From NCBI GenBank assembly GCA_030737875.1, contig CM060910.1, positions 613,937,303 to 614,001,302 of the forward strand: a DNA stretch of 64,000 bases. Direction: 5' to 3'. Positions within the stretch are counted from its first letter, which is position 1, and each line of letters opens with the position of its first letter. This DNA is from Allium sativum (lineage: Eukaryota; Streptophyta; Magnoliopsida; Asparagales; Amaryllidaceae). Under the pieces are notes generated by a model. The model saw nothing but the letters and a program-made list of their open reading frames with translations, was not told where the DNA came from and searched no databases. Both the position numbers and the translations under genes were made by a program. Shown one piece after another: positions 23,492-36,980 of this stretch.

Positions 23492-25034
23492 AATAGACAG
23501 ACATTGGTGTTTTTTTGGAAACCCTCATTAAATAACATGGGTTACAAATGATATAATCATATAGGAGCTTATAGAGACAGCATAACCATTGCTATCCATT
23601 AAGTTGCTTCTTAATATTTTTTGATAATATCTGCATATTTGCGCTAATAATAAATATATAACTCATTATTGTTGTCAATCACATATTAAATGACATGAAT
23701 ATAAGTTTGGCTTTATAGAAAGTAGCAATCATAGTAGCAGGAACTCAAAATTTACAAATTTAATTGCTCATGACTTTTAGAAGTGTTGCTGTATTACATT
23801 AATAGGAGGAAATTTTTTAAATTACCATAATAATCGAACATAATAGATAAATTTCCAATTTTCTGTGCGTAGATTAATTTTGACTTTCACAAATATGGAT
23901 TATGTCATGGATTTATTTTTATAAGAATGTCATGCTATCCTAGTTATGGCCTTTTATATTTCGGTGGTAAATTCAACTTGTGGCTCTCTTTTCTTACTGG
24001 ATAGGCTTTACTGTAGTGGGAAATTAATTAATAGGATAAATAATAAGTTTGTAGATAGTATAAATTTATTTGTCTGTGCAAAGGAACATAAAGCCCAAAC
24101 AAAGGGTTGAGTAAGTTGTGATTTTTGGAAGTTTATTTAATTGACTTAGAATTATAAAGTAGTGAACATGTTAGTTTCGATTTGCTTTCCATTCTTTTCT
24201 GTTTTCTGGATTTTATTCAAAATGTAAATCACAATTCTCTGCATATTTAAAATCTACTATTGTTCCTATATTAATTTTTGAAACAAATATAAATTTGGGA
24301 TAAAATGCTATATATCTGACCAGAACTTGACTTCTTTGCAGGTGTCATTTGAGTGATTGGAGAAGCAAAATCATGATATTTGGAGAACAATTCATTATTC
24401 GATTGTAGCGAGAACTTAGCTACAAGAATAGCATCAATATTCTTGAAAATCATGCTACATACGTAATAATCTAAAGACATGAGATGAGATGTTTCCGCTG
24501 TACATACAAAGAAAACTCCAAATTTTTCCATCTTTGAGTTCTGGGAAATCCTCATCACGGTTAAATGTACAAATATCCCGACTGACTCATTGGTTCTGAC
24601 CAGCATTAAAGGATTGCTAACCACTAATATATCCAAGATCCCTACAATTAACAGTGAATTGAAGGATGAACATCTTACTTAACTGATTCTTCGTGCAATC
24701 CTCAAACTGAGGTGTCATGCATCATCAGCAGGTTATATTATTTTTTTTAGTTGCTTACTCGATAGCTTTGAATCATTTTAAGTTAGTACCAAGATTCTTG
24801 TTTATATTTGTTAATAATTTTAGGCATACATAACGAATGGCTAATGTATGAACTGCAATGATATGCATGCGTTGGATAATCTTGCTCATCAAGTAGTAAT
24901 AGTTAATGTAAATAAATTTCAGCACTAAGCAAATCTCTTGTTTTTTTTTTCTTCTTCTATAATTCTTCTTTCATTGTAAGCCATATGGTTGCTAGAAAAA
25001 GGATGTGATGCACCATATATAAATACATACACAT

Positions 25035-25035
<1 letters not shown>

Positions 25036-25086
<51 letters not shown>

Positions 25087-25115
25087 TGAAAATTTATATA
25101 TATATATATATATGT
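25036..25115. repeat. CA/TA compound microsatellite
   Basis: A CA run of about 15 dinucleotides passes into TA runs interrupted by TTGAAAATT. Nothing else is seen in this stretch. Confidence 0.85.
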
Positions 25116-25668
25116 AGCTGAAAATTTATTATAACAGACATATATGTGAGCTTTGTGTCATTAAATTGGCCTTTTGATTCTTTCCGATATAACCAATCCT
25201 AATATAGAAGCATGTTACCTTCACACATATGAGTAATGACTAGTTTTTAAGGTATACAAAATTGAGTGTCAAATTTGATATTCGGATAATAGTGTGTAGA
25301 CTGCATATGTTAAATTAGGCACAATATAACCAAGAAAAAAATAAAACTAGAAAGTTAAAAGTTAAAGGAGGATCAGACAAGGTTGACTGTCAAATGACCG
25401 ATATACAATAGATATTGATACGTGCACTACGGAGACACATAATAGGTGCGTCAAACACCATGAATGGATCTCTGCATGATATCATATAAATTAGCGTAAA
25501 AAAATGCAAATGAATAGACTTCTTTTAACCAGTTATGCCATGGTAGAACTGTCAAGAAGTTTGTAAATCTATATCACTCTTTGCACAGGTAAACATATAT
25601 GCTGAATAAGCAATGATGACCAAAATGTGTGTGTGCGCACGGGCACGTGCACCTAATTTGATGTGATT

Positions 25669-25954
25669 AAATAGAAAAGGAGAAAGTAAAGGATACTGAA
25701 GAAGAAGACAGGGAAGCTGTGGAAAAGCTTGCTGAAGAATTACTGAAAGAAGTAGATTCCAAGAAAGGCTTATGCAACTCGAGAAGGGATGATTCTAGGA
25801 CGTGGACGTGGATTAAGAGAAGGTACTGATACAAGTTTTGCTGCTCAAAAGAGGAAGTTAACTAAATTCGGTGTTAATACTAGAGCTGTTGTCACACAAG
25901 ATTATCTGCAAAGAAGTATGCTGCTAAACCTATGTGATTGTATGCTGATGTATT
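25669..25954 (+). pseudogene. Exon-like coding fragment, family unknown
   Basis: The first half reads as a charged segment with EEEDREAVEKLAEELLKEV in one frame. After about 25765 the sense moves to the next frame, with GRGRGLREGTDTSFAAQKRK and then LTKFGVNTRAVVTQDYLQR, stopping at 25952-25954. There is no start codon in frame; an AAATAG before it could be a 3' splice site. The amino-acid composition looks like a real plant exon with a one-base shift, or two exons fused, but I do not recognise the protein. It could be a gene fragment carried by a transposon or a decayed host gene. Confidence 0.3.
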
Positions 25955-26118
25955 AAGAATATTTCGTGCTATTATCTTTTGGCTTTTGTGTAATGTATTG
26001 CTCTCAAAGTTGCTAAACGGTTGCACCGTTTATGGTTAAAAAAATAGTAAACTATACCAGGACAACCCAAGAAGACTCGAAAATCTCAACAAAATACTCT
26101 GCACCAGTTTCTTCTGCA

Positions 26119-26123
26119 TCACT
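26119..26123. other. Target-site duplication TCACT, left of B
   Basis: TCACT is repeated at 37816-37820, directly after the other terminus of B. Confidence 0.93.
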
Positions 26124-26663
26124 TGTGATGACCCCAAACCCCATATGACGGTGGCAAGGGTAATCTTTGGAATATAACACATAAATAGATAACAACAGAA
26201 CAGAAATAGGTAAATACACCAGATAATGTACAATAGAATACACTGGATAAATAAAATCATCAGAGTTACACAGTATATAGGATCATACTTAGTACAAATA
26301 CAGTTCAGCTTTACATAAAATGTCTACAGCGGAAAAGAAAACATAATATGTACAATAGGAGCTGAACAGCATAAAAAGAGATAAATGATAGAATCCATCT
26401 TCATCTCCAGCTATCCAGAAAGAGCCTGCTAAAACCTAAATACAAGGCTGCCCATGTAGAAATAGGGGCACCCGAGTTTGCAAGTGAAACAAACTACGAG
26501 TCATTCATAGGACTGGTATGAAAAATCTACTTAACACATTTTACAATATGGCTAATCACAGGACCACGCCACTTCCGCGGAACGGGTTTACTCCATTGGA
26601 TTGCCAGTGCTTTAAAACAAATAAATCTTTTTAAAACATCGCAATTCTTTTTATAAAAATGAA

Positions 26664-26735
26664 GCCATTATAAGACTCAGTTCCCATCACACAATGCAAC
26701 ACAAACCGGAGGATAGAGTTTTACCTTATAATGGC
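26664..26735 (-). other. Conserved RNA hairpin H1 in B
   Basis: The stem is GCCATTATAAG with CTTATAATGGC. Relative to family A, a T-A pair has become C-G on both strands of the stem, a compensatory change. The loop keeps ACACAATGCAAC. Confidence 0.65.
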
Positions 26736-28539
26736 CAAAATATGCCTGATACGAATAAAACAAATCATTTGATATTATTGCTAGTGTTTATATGTTTCAA
26801 AAACGATTTCAAATCATAAGTATCAATCATAGATGGCATTAATGCCCCATACCACTATGTCGCCATATATAGGTATACAATCAAAACCGCACGATGTCAT
26901 ATTTGGAAATTGGATTTCCGTCATGAACCGAGGCCAGGGATCGGCCTCACTGCTTCGAGACTGTCTAGCCCGAGTCTCATGCAAGCGCGCATGCAAGCCT
27001 TGGAGCAACAGGGCCGGTCCACTCGATGTGGATTAAACTTAAACCCTGAACACTGCGTTTCCCCGCCCTTTGGGGCGTAAATGAGTCCTACGACTCCATC
27101 GGCTCCATATAGTCACTGATATATCTGAGGCGCCTCGCAATAGCAACAACCACACAGGTGAAAGTAATATAAATGTCAGGGCTGGTAGGTTACTGGGACA
27201 ACCCTAGTTATAAGGAAGCGCATGCCCTCCCTGAAGTCCGCTCCCGTTTCTGGTCCATACGGGGGTGTGAGGCTCGCGAATTCACGTTATACACAAAGCT
27301 ATGCCACACAGGTGGTGCTTTGTTCATCAACCACAAAGCTCTGCTTTTCAACAAAAGCTTTGATCACTGCATCTCAGCATGCCACACAGGCAATTCACGC
27401 CATGCGACTGATGGCTATCAATCACACAGAATGAAATCCAATGTCAGACACACAGTCCATTTACAAGTTCGTTCTGGGTCTGAACGAAACCGGAGGATCT
27501 TTACTCCTTGCACATCCGTACAATCAACTTGTATGTCTGGACGGCTACTACCTCAGCCCCCTCAAGGTAGCTACTCCCATCATGATCATTAGTAGCACCC
27601 CTCCATTCGACGTGAAGATCATCGGTCTTGCATCGTCTTCATATCTTCGACTTTCGATCATCGATCAATTATTTGAAATGAGAATTAACTCGACCTTTTC
27701 AAATAATTCACGTATATTTAGAATTTCAAATCAATTCATTTAAATGGTTAAATTATTCAACGTCAATAATTCTATTCTTTAATGTAATTTTCACGCCAAA
27801 CACATTCAACCATCAAATATCCAATAAACCGAGTAATTTCAGTTTATTTCCACTCCATATCGTTTATAATATTTTATAATGATTTATCGCTATTTTTATT
27901 TATTTAAAAATAGCCAATTCATTCAAACGACGCTTCAGGCCATAACGCGGCTGTGGCGCTGTTTTTCTCCAGATTTGATTTACACATATCTGAAAATCTA
28001 ACCATTGGACCGTCACAAATTTTATATCATTAGAAAGATCTTTTCAAAACGAATCCAACGGTTTCAGTTTCGAGAAAATACGACGATCGGATCTCCCGCA
28101 CTAATCGTTTGAAGTTACGATTTCAAAATACAAACTGCAGCATCGTTATTCGATTTATTTTAATTATATTTATTTATATATATATATATAATCGATCCTG
28201 GCGCTGTTTTTCTTCAGATTCGAATTAAACATTCCAGACAAACCAACCGTTGGATCTTTACAAAGTTGGTGTCGTTGGAAAGATATTTCCAAAGCGAACC
28301 CAACGGTTTCGGTTTCGGAAAAATCCGATGGTCGGATCTCCCGCACTAATCGTTTGAAATCTCGGTTTCAAAACACGAACTGCAGCTTTGTTATTCGATT
28401 TATTTTAATAATATATATATATATATAATCTATTCTTCGATTTCAAAACCATATTCATTTCATACATTTGATAAAAATGATATTTTTATCCAACAGATTC
28501 AACACTTCACTATTTTTAACAATTCATGTATAATAAAAA

Positions 28540-28860
28540 TGTGATTTTTATTGTAAAACAATTTATTTCAAAACACGACTATTTTATATAGTTCATATAG
28601 ATGAAAAAAATATGATTTTTATTATAAAACAATTTATTTCGAAACACGACTATTTTATATAGTTCATATAGATGATAAAAATTTGATTTTTACTATAAAA
28701 CAATTTATTTCGAAACACGACTATTTTATATAGTTCATATAGATGATAAAAATGTGATTTTTATTATAAAACAATTTATTTCAAAACACGACTATTTTAT
28801 ATAGTTCATATAGATGATAAAAATATGATTTTTATTATAAAACAATTTATTTCAAAACAT
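28540..28860 (-). repeat. 71-bp tandem array in B
   Basis: CAATTTATTT recurs at 28559, 28630, 28701, 28772 and 28843, exactly 71 bp apart. Each unit also holds a GATAAAAATNNGATTTTTA-like inverted repeat. It occupies the place of the AT-rich array in the other LTRs. Confidence 0.92.
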
Positions 28861-30151
28861 GAATGTCGTTCAACACATGAATTTCTATTCAACACATGAA
28901 TTTCTATTCAACACACGAATATAGTTTCAACACATGAAAATAATTCTAACACATGAATATTATTGAAAATTTCGGCAGCATAACGGCAGGGTAGTTAAAA
29001 CCGGGACCATCCCTAGTACGGCTCCCCGCTCTACCTTAAAACCTCGCGGTTTTTGACAATGGGGATTCCATGCATCTAATTCGCACGCAGGCGAGCATGT
29101 TTATTTTTCTTTTCCACAAACTAATCCTATGTGGTTTCATCCAAAATAATTCTCAACCACAAATAGGTATTTTTGAACCACAATCAATCATTCATGATTT
29201 TCACCAAATTTCACCTCAACCAATAATCCAAAGAATATCACAACCAATATATATCGTCCATGGTCTGTGGACGAGGGGAGTGTGTATGTATATATATATA
29301 TGTATATATATATATTCGTATATAAATATATTTCACTTCACTTCAATTCAATTTATTTCTACGCATATATTATTTTTACAATGCACATATAACTTATACA
29401 TCGAACATACAACTTATACAACGCTTATACATGAGGTGTACAACGCTTTTTAACTCATACATCGACTATATAATATATACGTCGTTGTTTTCCATATCGT
29501 TTATAAATTAGAAATTTCACATTGGGTTCCACTCCACCAAAAATAGCAGAAGGCTCAGAAAAATATCCGGTCTCTTCTAGAATGTAGAAGACATCCACTC
29601 GAGTCCACTATCTCTTGTTTCACTCAAACGAAAAAGATATGATTTTTATACTAAAATCAAAATTTGCTACACTTTTAAATGTTGACACCATTTTAAATAT
29701 ATATACCTCATTTAAAACAGTCGATGGGTTTCAACTGTTCAAATCTAGGGTTTGGAATCTCGTCCAATCCGTTGAGCTATAGGTCGATCAGGTTATGCAG
29801 CTCCGAAGAGCTTAGAAGGGGCTTCACGACGCCATGGTCCATGTCGAGCTCGAGTCCCTGAGGGCGGCGCAATCCTGGTCGATGCGGCCTGGCTTTAGGT
29901 GCTCGATCCAAGCCAAAAACACCACGAGAGAAGGTGAGGGTTGTATGGATTTAAAGAAGAGGCTTGGATCTACGAAATCTTCAACTGGATCGAATCATTT
30001 CATCATGTCGTTTGCGCGATAACGAGGAGAGAAGTTTCGAGGAAGTTCCGTCGTTCGTCGAAGGAGCAGATCGGGTTTTTTTATCGGGGAGAGAGAAGTG
30101 AATTTTGATTGGCCAATATTTTTTATTTATGTTTTTAAAAATTCGAAAATA

Positions 30152-30156
30152 CCCCT
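30152..30156. other. Target-site duplication CCCCT, left of A2
   Basis: CCCCT is repeated at 36976-36980, after the other A2 terminus. Confidence 0.93.
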
Positions 30157-30684
30157 TGAAACGACCCGAACTCCCCCGGTCTCCGAAGAGGAGGGAAAGA
30201 GCGGATTGTTTTGAGAACACGACAAATCAGAACGCGGACGGAAGAACATTTCATTGTATATTACAACAATGCATCAGATTACAAGAATATACAGAGTATA
30301 AATAAATAAATATTACACAGAAATATCAGAGATTACAATAAATTACATAGCAGTGGAAAAATAATACAATACTCAACTAGAAGAGATATACAGATACAAA
30401 GCTTTCCGGATATCGTTCCAGCTGTAAACTAGGATCCTATGAATATAAATCTGCAAAACCAAAACTACTAGCTGCCCGTGTCAAAATAGGGGCACCCAGA
30501 GTTTAGGTTAAAACAATAAACTCCAGGTCAGTCATGTGACTGGTGTGAGAACTAAAACAGTTATTATTCTTTATTTTTAAAGTTAGGTAAATCAAGGGAC
30601 CACGCCGTATAACACGGAACGGGTTTCCTCCCAAGAATACCAGTGCATAAAACAACAGCGCAATGCTAAATAAAGAAAAATGAA

Positions 30685-30756
30685 GCTGTTATAAGACCCA
30701 GGTCCTATCACACAATGCAACGCAAGCCGGGGGATAGGCTTTTCCCTTATAACAGC
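30685..30756 (-). other. Conserved RNA hairpin H1 in A2
   Basis: The stem is GCTGTTATAAG with CTTATAACAGC. The fourth pair is G-C, where A1 has A-T, so both sides of the stem changed together. This is the second independent compensatory change in the set. Confidence 0.65.
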
Positions 30757-33344
30757 CAAAGGATGCTTGATACGTTTAAAACAAATCATTTGATACTATT
30801 ATAAGTGCATAGTGTATAAAACAACTTCAAATCATAAGTATCAATCATAGACAGCATGGGTACCATATATCATGTCGCCATACTAGTTCTACAAATAAAA
30901 CCGCAAATGTCACGTATTTGGAAATTGGATTTCCATCTATGAACCGAGGCAAGGGATCGTCCTCTACCGATTCGAGACAATATAGCCCATGTCTAAGGGC
31001 AAGCGCACAGGCAAGCCTTGGATCGTCAGGGCCGGTCCACCGATGTGGATTATTATGCCTGAACAATACGTCTCTCCGCCCTTTGGGGCGTAAATGAGCC
31101 AACGAATGACTACATTGGACCCGGATCTTCCGATCAAACCGAGGCGCCTCGCAACAGCAACAACCACACAGGTGAAAAGTATATAAATGTCAGGGATGGT
31201 AGGTCACTGACACCACCCTAGCTAGAAAGAAACAAATGCCCTCCCTGATGTCCGTCTCCCGTTTTTGGATCACAACCGGGGTGTGAGGCTCGCGAATTCA
31301 CGTTACACAAAGCTGTGCCACACAGGCTGTGCTTTGATCATCACCACAAGACTTTGCTTTTCGACAGAAGCCTTGATCATTTGTATCTTAGCATGCCACA
31401 CAGGCAAACCACTCTATGCAACCGATATCAGTCACACAGAATGAAATCCAATGTCAGACACACTGTCCATTTACAAGTTCGTTCTGGGTCTGAACGAAAC
31501 CGGAGGCACCTAGTACCCCGCATATCCATCGATTTCCAAACACGTCTGGACGATCACCAACTGTTTCCATCTTCTTGGGTGTACAACCCAATCAAGATCA
31601 TCAGTAATCACCCAAACGACGTGAAGACTTCCGGTCTTCGACCATCGTCTTCATCTTCGACTTATCGTCGTATCAGTTATTCAGAATGGGATAAACCCGG
31701 TCTTCCCGAATAACTCGCGTATATTTTATAAAAGTGTTACACAAACACAACATACGCCTCATTCCAACTCATCAGTCACTAACCGTAAATTAACAAGAGA
31801 ATAATTCCCTAAATATTAACCCCGAAGGCCGAAACCAACATAAGATCAATATCCAGAATACCATTCTGCTTGGCTAACCGACAGTTAGTTTCTAAATTTC
31901 ACATTCATAGGGAAAGGTTCCCATTAATTTTATCCAAGATAAATTCCTTGAATTTATTCTTTAATCTCCTTTTTAATTTCGATTCAACTAGTCGGGATTA
32001 ACGAACCTTACCCAAGTAATCATTTGTTTTAATTTCCCAATCCCAACCTATTCATCCCATGAAGTAAAACTGGTAATACTTCATATCTAACACCACGGTG
32101 TTATCGGTAAATTCAATTACCATTTCACATTCAAATCTAATTAAAGATTTAACTATCGCCTGGAGAAAAACTGGTGATACTCCATTCTCGATTATTTCAA
32201 TCTAACTAAAGATTCATTAAAACTCCACTTAGTTTTAATCGTTAACTGGGTTAAAGAATCAGTGTCATTTAAAACACGGTTCACGATAAACCCAAAGTCA
32301 CATTCCATTAATTATCGGGTTAAAGAACGAGTGTTATTTAAAACACTGCCCACGATAAACCCAAAAATCAATATCAATTCCAATTAACTATTATTTAATT
32401 AGTACACTTCATTAAATCTAAATAAAAAGATTTAATCTTTTCTCCACTGGGTTCAAGAACAGTGTTAGTCAAGACACCATTCACAACAAACCCAAATCAC
32501 ATTTGATATTAAATACAAGGCTCTGAATAGAAAATATCTCGGCTTATATTCAATCTCAAATTCTACGACCAACAAATATCGTATTGCAAATAACGATATA
32601 TATATCTATATCTTTCAAATTTCCATAACAACATCTGTATAGTCACGAAATCCAACATCGAAATATTCCGAAGGCAATTTCGATTCAAATCCATTCCAAT
32701 GCAATCATTGGAAATTCTGGCTATTTTCAAAACCATTTCAAATTCAATTTATTTAAAATTAAACAGAATTATAATTCTAGTTCAAAACTAGTTCATTTCA
32801 ATAAAAATCTATTTTTATCTTTTCAAATATGGAGTTTTTCATCCCAATTCTTTCTAAATCATTTCTTATGATTTTACACAAATTATTACTATTTTTAATA
32901 ATTTTATCAAGGCCCGTACAGTCGATTTCCATCAACGGTCATCGAACTGCACTTACAGCGACCTTTTTCAAATTTGATTTGGACATAATTCCAAATCCAA
33001 CCATTAGATTTCAAATTTCTAATATTCATTAGAAAGCTCTTTTCGATACGAACCCAACGGTTCCGGTTTTAGGAGAATCCGACGGTCGGATCTCCCGCAA
33101 TATCCGTTCGAAGTCAATGGTCGAAATTCGCGAACTGCCGCGGCGCGACGCATTCTATTCAGGCCATTATATTATATATATAATATATTCTTCGTCGATT
33201 TCCTTTTAAAACGTACTTTATAAATCGTTTTAAATTCGTTTTCAAAATGGTTTCAACTTCATATTCAATTTCAAATCAAAATTGAATATTCCAATATAAA
33301 TTCGTTTTAAATTCATTTCAAATCGATTTCAATTCAAATTGATT

Positions 33345-33886
33345 TCTAATTCAATTTCAGTTCGTTTTCAATTCAATTTCAATTCGAATTCATTTGTATT
33401 CCATTTCAATTCGAATTCATTTATATTCAATTTCAATTCGAATTCGTTTATATTCAATTTCAATTCGAATTCGTTTATATTCGATTTCAATTCGAATTCG
33501 TTTATATTCGATTTCAATTCGAATTCATTTATATTCGATTTCAATTCGAATTCGTTTATCGATTTCAATTCGAATTCGTTTATATTCGATTTCAATTCGA
33601 ATTCGTTTATATTCGATTTCAATTCGAATTCGTTTATATTCGATTTCAATTCGAATTCGTTTATATTCGATTTCAATTCGAATTCGTTTATATTCGATTT
33701 CAATTCGAATTCGTTTATATTCGATTTCAATTCGAATTCGTTTATATTCGATTTCAATTCGAATTCGTTTATATTCGATTTCAATTCGAATTCGTTTATA
33801 TTCGATTTCAATTCGAATTCGTTTATATTCGATTTCAATTCGAATTCGTTTATATTCGATTTCAATTCGAATTTCAATTCTTTCAA
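33345..33886 (-). repeat. Expanded 27-bp tandem array in A2
   Basis: About 18-19 units of 27 bp built on AATTCGAATTCGTTTATATT. Because 27 is a multiple of three and the unit lacks stops, four frames stay open for 128-195 codons. Those frames are artefacts of the repeat, not proteins. One unit near 33555 is shortened by 3 bases. Confidence 0.95.
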
Positions 33887-34914
33887 AAAAAAAATCAGAT
33901 TTTGAAATCACTTTCGATATTCATTATAAAATGAATAAAATCGATATAAATAACGTTCACGTCAAAATGGCGTCAATCTAATCAATACGGCTTCATATAT
34001 TCCTATTTTCAAATATTTCTCTTCAAATATTTCTATTTCAAATATTCTATTTCAAAACTGGAATGAGGCCCAATCAATTACCATATAATGTTAATTATAT
34101 GGATTTTCTACAACACATGTATATATCAACAACGATGAATAATCAACCATCATCCAAGGTGCATTCTACACTGTATAAGAATCAAAGATAAATATTCAAC
34201 GCTTATAGCAGCCTGTCAATCCATCGATCGACATACAACTAAACAATCGGGATTAGTGTACGTCAAATATCATCCCAATACCCGTGTGGGGTTTCAAGCA
34301 ATCAAACACAAATTTTTATTTGTGCAGTTGGGCGATGTGTAAAATTTATCGTCCCAATCAATGTCCTTCAAATAGGTGTACATAAACAAACCGTCCGGTT
34401 TGTAAATGAATATTTATTTATTCACATTCACGTTAAAAATTATATTTTTAATGATCAAACTATTTTATTCAACCTATGAATATTCTATTCGGTTCATTTA
34501 TTAAATAAAATGTTATCTTTATTTTTCTAACTTATTTTTAGAAAATTTCGGCGGCATAACGGCACGATACTAGAAACGGGACAAGGCCTAGCCTTATCCC
34601 CGGTCTAGTGAAGGCCCACGCCATTCACACATCAATCAAATCAATTTCATTTCACCAAACAATTCAATTCAAACCAAGTAATCTAACCAACTACACAACC
34701 AAACAATTAAACAAACAAGCCATCCATGGTCTGTGGATGACGGGTGTCGGGTGCTACTAAACACCGTCTGCATCCTAGTATATATATATAACAAGAAAAA
34801 GAAATTGAAAGGTGAGAAGTTCTCACATATAGCTATCCAATCATCTTGACTCTTCTTCCGTAGAAGTCTTCGTCGTTCGCGCATCTTATCACTTTCGTCG
34901 CCCGTAGTCACTAT

Positions 34915-35530
34915 ATATATAAAAATCACATTTTTATTTCTCTATTCCATATATAAAAATCGAATTTTTTTACTTCGCTATTCAATATATAAAAATCGAA
35001 TTTTTATTATGCTACTATATAAAAAGATTTCGCCTTTTCAAAAATATAGATTTCATCATTATAAAAATCATCACTTTATTTCAACGTATATAACATAAAA
35101 ATCAGATTTTTATTTTGCTACATATACAAAGATGATATTTTTAATATTCCTATCATGTAAAAATTATATTTTTAATACTTTAAAAATATAAAAAATCATA
35201 TTTTTACTACTTCTATATAGTAAAGATCATATTTTTATCTTTTTAAATATATAAAAATCATATTTTTATTATCTACATTATATAAAAATTATATTTTTAA
35301 TATGTCACTAGTATAAAAATTATATTTTTAATCTTTCTATGTTATAAAAATTATATTTTGAACCTTTTTATAATATAAAAATATGAACTTTCCTTATATT
35401 TAAAATCAAATCTTCATGAAGTAAAAATCAAAATTTTCTCTTTGATTTCATATGATTAAAAATACGATCTTTCCTAGTATAACAATCCTGTCTTTTACGA
35501 TATAAAAATCCTATTTATTTCTAAATAAAA
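34915..35530 (-). repeat. AT-rich palindromic array in A2
   Basis: Degenerate units with a TATAAAAATCNNATTTTTA core repeat every 30-50 bp. This is the counterpart of 1730-2310 in A1 and 57885-58305 in A3. Confidence 0.75.
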
Positions 35531-36975
35531 AAAAAATCATGTTTGCATACAATGAAAGATCATATATTTTTGTAATGAAAAGTCTTTATTTTCTCTAAAG
35601 AAAAATCTATATTTTCTCTAATCAAAATCATTATTTTCAGACTTTAGACTTAATTAAAAATCAGTTATTAACTCACCATTTTCGTCGAATTGGAGTTAGA
35701 GGGCTGCGTTGGAGTGGCTACAGCGACGGGGTCCCTTCAGGTGACGGCGCTCCTCCGGTGGGTGGCTCGGTGACAGCTGAGTGGTCGGCTAGGGCTTCAG
35801 GGGGCAGCGGTTTTAGGTGAGGAGGGATTGGAGCTGGAGAGAGGCGACGTTCTCGTCGATTGGGGGGCTCGAGCTGGGCTACCGCACGCTAGAGGGGGGA
35901 GTCGCGGACGAGGTCCAGCGATGGCGACCGCCTTGGGGGAGGCGCGACGGTGGACGTCGATCGGAGGAGGTCCATCGCGATTTCCCTCTGCGCGTTTTTT
36001 CTTTTCTTTTCTTGCTTCTGATTTAATTTCGAAGAGGGGGGGGCAGGAGGATTTAAGGGGAGGGAGGTAGTTTTATTTAATTAATTAATTAATTTTTTAA
36101 TCCCAAAAAGTTGACTTTTACATACGACCTCTAAACGAGGCCCACCGCCTGCCGTCCATAGCGTTTTACCCCCATTCTGAACACAATGGGATATGTATCG
36201 CAAGCTGATTCGATCGTTTGAATCAGTTTTCGTCAAATTTACATTTAAATCATTATATTGAATTTTAAACGTACATTTTAAATTACTGGGGTTACATACT
36301 AACTCTAAAAATTCCTGAAAAATATTTTCTAGCTTTGTATTGACGATACGGTCCTAACAAAACTAGTTTCGTCGGATTCTAAGACCGTTTGAAAAATGGC
36401 CATTTTCTAGTCAATTAAAATCAACTGAAACTGCTCAAACACGCTATCCTTTGCCACGCTCACATATTGATTCGAAAAATTATGAAATTTGAAACCTAGC
36501 AATAAATTGACATCACAGACCCAACAAAAGTAGTTTCGTCGAAATCCGAGGTCGTTTGCAAAATTCTCATTTTTAAGGGCCTGAATTCCATAGCGACTAT
36601 TCAGAATTTTCAACTGGACATATTTTTTGATTCCCGCTATGAAATTTCAATTTTTCGGATTCGTTGGAAAGATATCATCAATTAGATCCTATTTTTTTTT
36701 GGTTTCGCTAAAATCCGGATTATTTTGCACTCGGTACATTCAATTGAAGTTAGAAATCGAATTATCGAACTACCGCGCCATTTTCAATTCCTTTTATAAT
36801 TATAAATTAATTTTTATATTCTAACATCGATCTATATAACTATATACGATTGAATTTCATTCAAAAGAAATTTTCTCGTCGATATTATTTAAAATATTCT
36901 ATTTTAAATATTCAAAATTCATTAAAATTGCCAAAATAAAAATTTTAAACTGGCCCAGATTTTCGGGTTGTTACA

Positions 36976-36980
36976 CCCCT
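36976..36980. other. Target-site duplication CCCCT, right of A2
   Basis: Matches 30152-30156. Confidence 0.93.

Larger units (their letters stand above)
23492..26118. other. Low-copy DNA between D and B
   Basis: Not related to the LTR families. A 121-codon open frame on the minus strand (24271-24636) is the longest, with no family I recognise and no supporting splice structure. A TTCTTTGCAG sequence at about 24332-24341 looks like a 3' splice site on the plus strand, but the sequence after it has stops in all frames. It contains a CA/TA microsatellite and the exon-like fragment at 25669-25954. Confidence 0.55.
26124..30156 (-). mobile_element. Solo LTR B, 3' portion (minus strand)
   Basis: On the minus strand this is the downstream part of a C-like LTR, ending in ...GGGGTCATCACA at 26124. 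It carries hairpin H1 (26664-26735), the TTCCGCGGAA palindrome (26573-26582), an AGTTTG/CAAACT stem (26475-26495), GAGGCGCCTC (27127-27136), a 71-bp array (28540-28860) and a GC-rich leader (about 29740-30090). The whole solo LTR is about 4.87 kb once A2 is removed. Its two ends share TCACT and no interior remains, so it formed by recombination between two LTRs. No gene. Confidence 0.88.
30157..36975 (-). mobile_element. Solo LTR A2 (6819 bp, minus strand) inside B
   Basis: Reads TGTAACAACCCGAAAA... to ...GGGTCGTTTCA on the minus strand. It has the same parts as A1 in reverse: H1 (30685-30756), GAGGCGCCTC (31141-31150), tandem hairpins (about 32230-32490), an expanded 27-bp array, an AT-rich palindromic array (34915-35530), a leader (35690-36070) with donor-like ATG|GTGAGT on the minus strand (GT at 35676-35675), and U3 modules (36340-36600). 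Flanking CCCCT repeats and the absence of an interior show it is a solo LTR, younger than B. Confidence 0.92.

Noticed and set aside
24271..24636. 121-codon minus-strand frame in low-copy DNA.
   Set aside because: No recognised domain, no splice context on that strand, composition like the surrounding AT-rich DNA; kept only as a remark.
26036..26260. Minus-strand frames crossing the border of B.
   Set aside because: They join LTR sequence to flanking DNA. The flank alone gives a short frame continuing at 37821, but it is too short to support a gene.
28540..28860. Regular 71-bp repeats considered as a CRISPR-like array.
   Set aside because: No unique spacers; whole units repeat, the DNA is plant nuclear, and the array sits inside an LTR.
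33339..33981. Long open frames of 128-195 codons with F-N-S-N or R-I-R repeats.
   Set aside because: They are open on both strands only because the 27-bp unit lacks stops and is a multiple of three; unit number varies between copies of the LTR.
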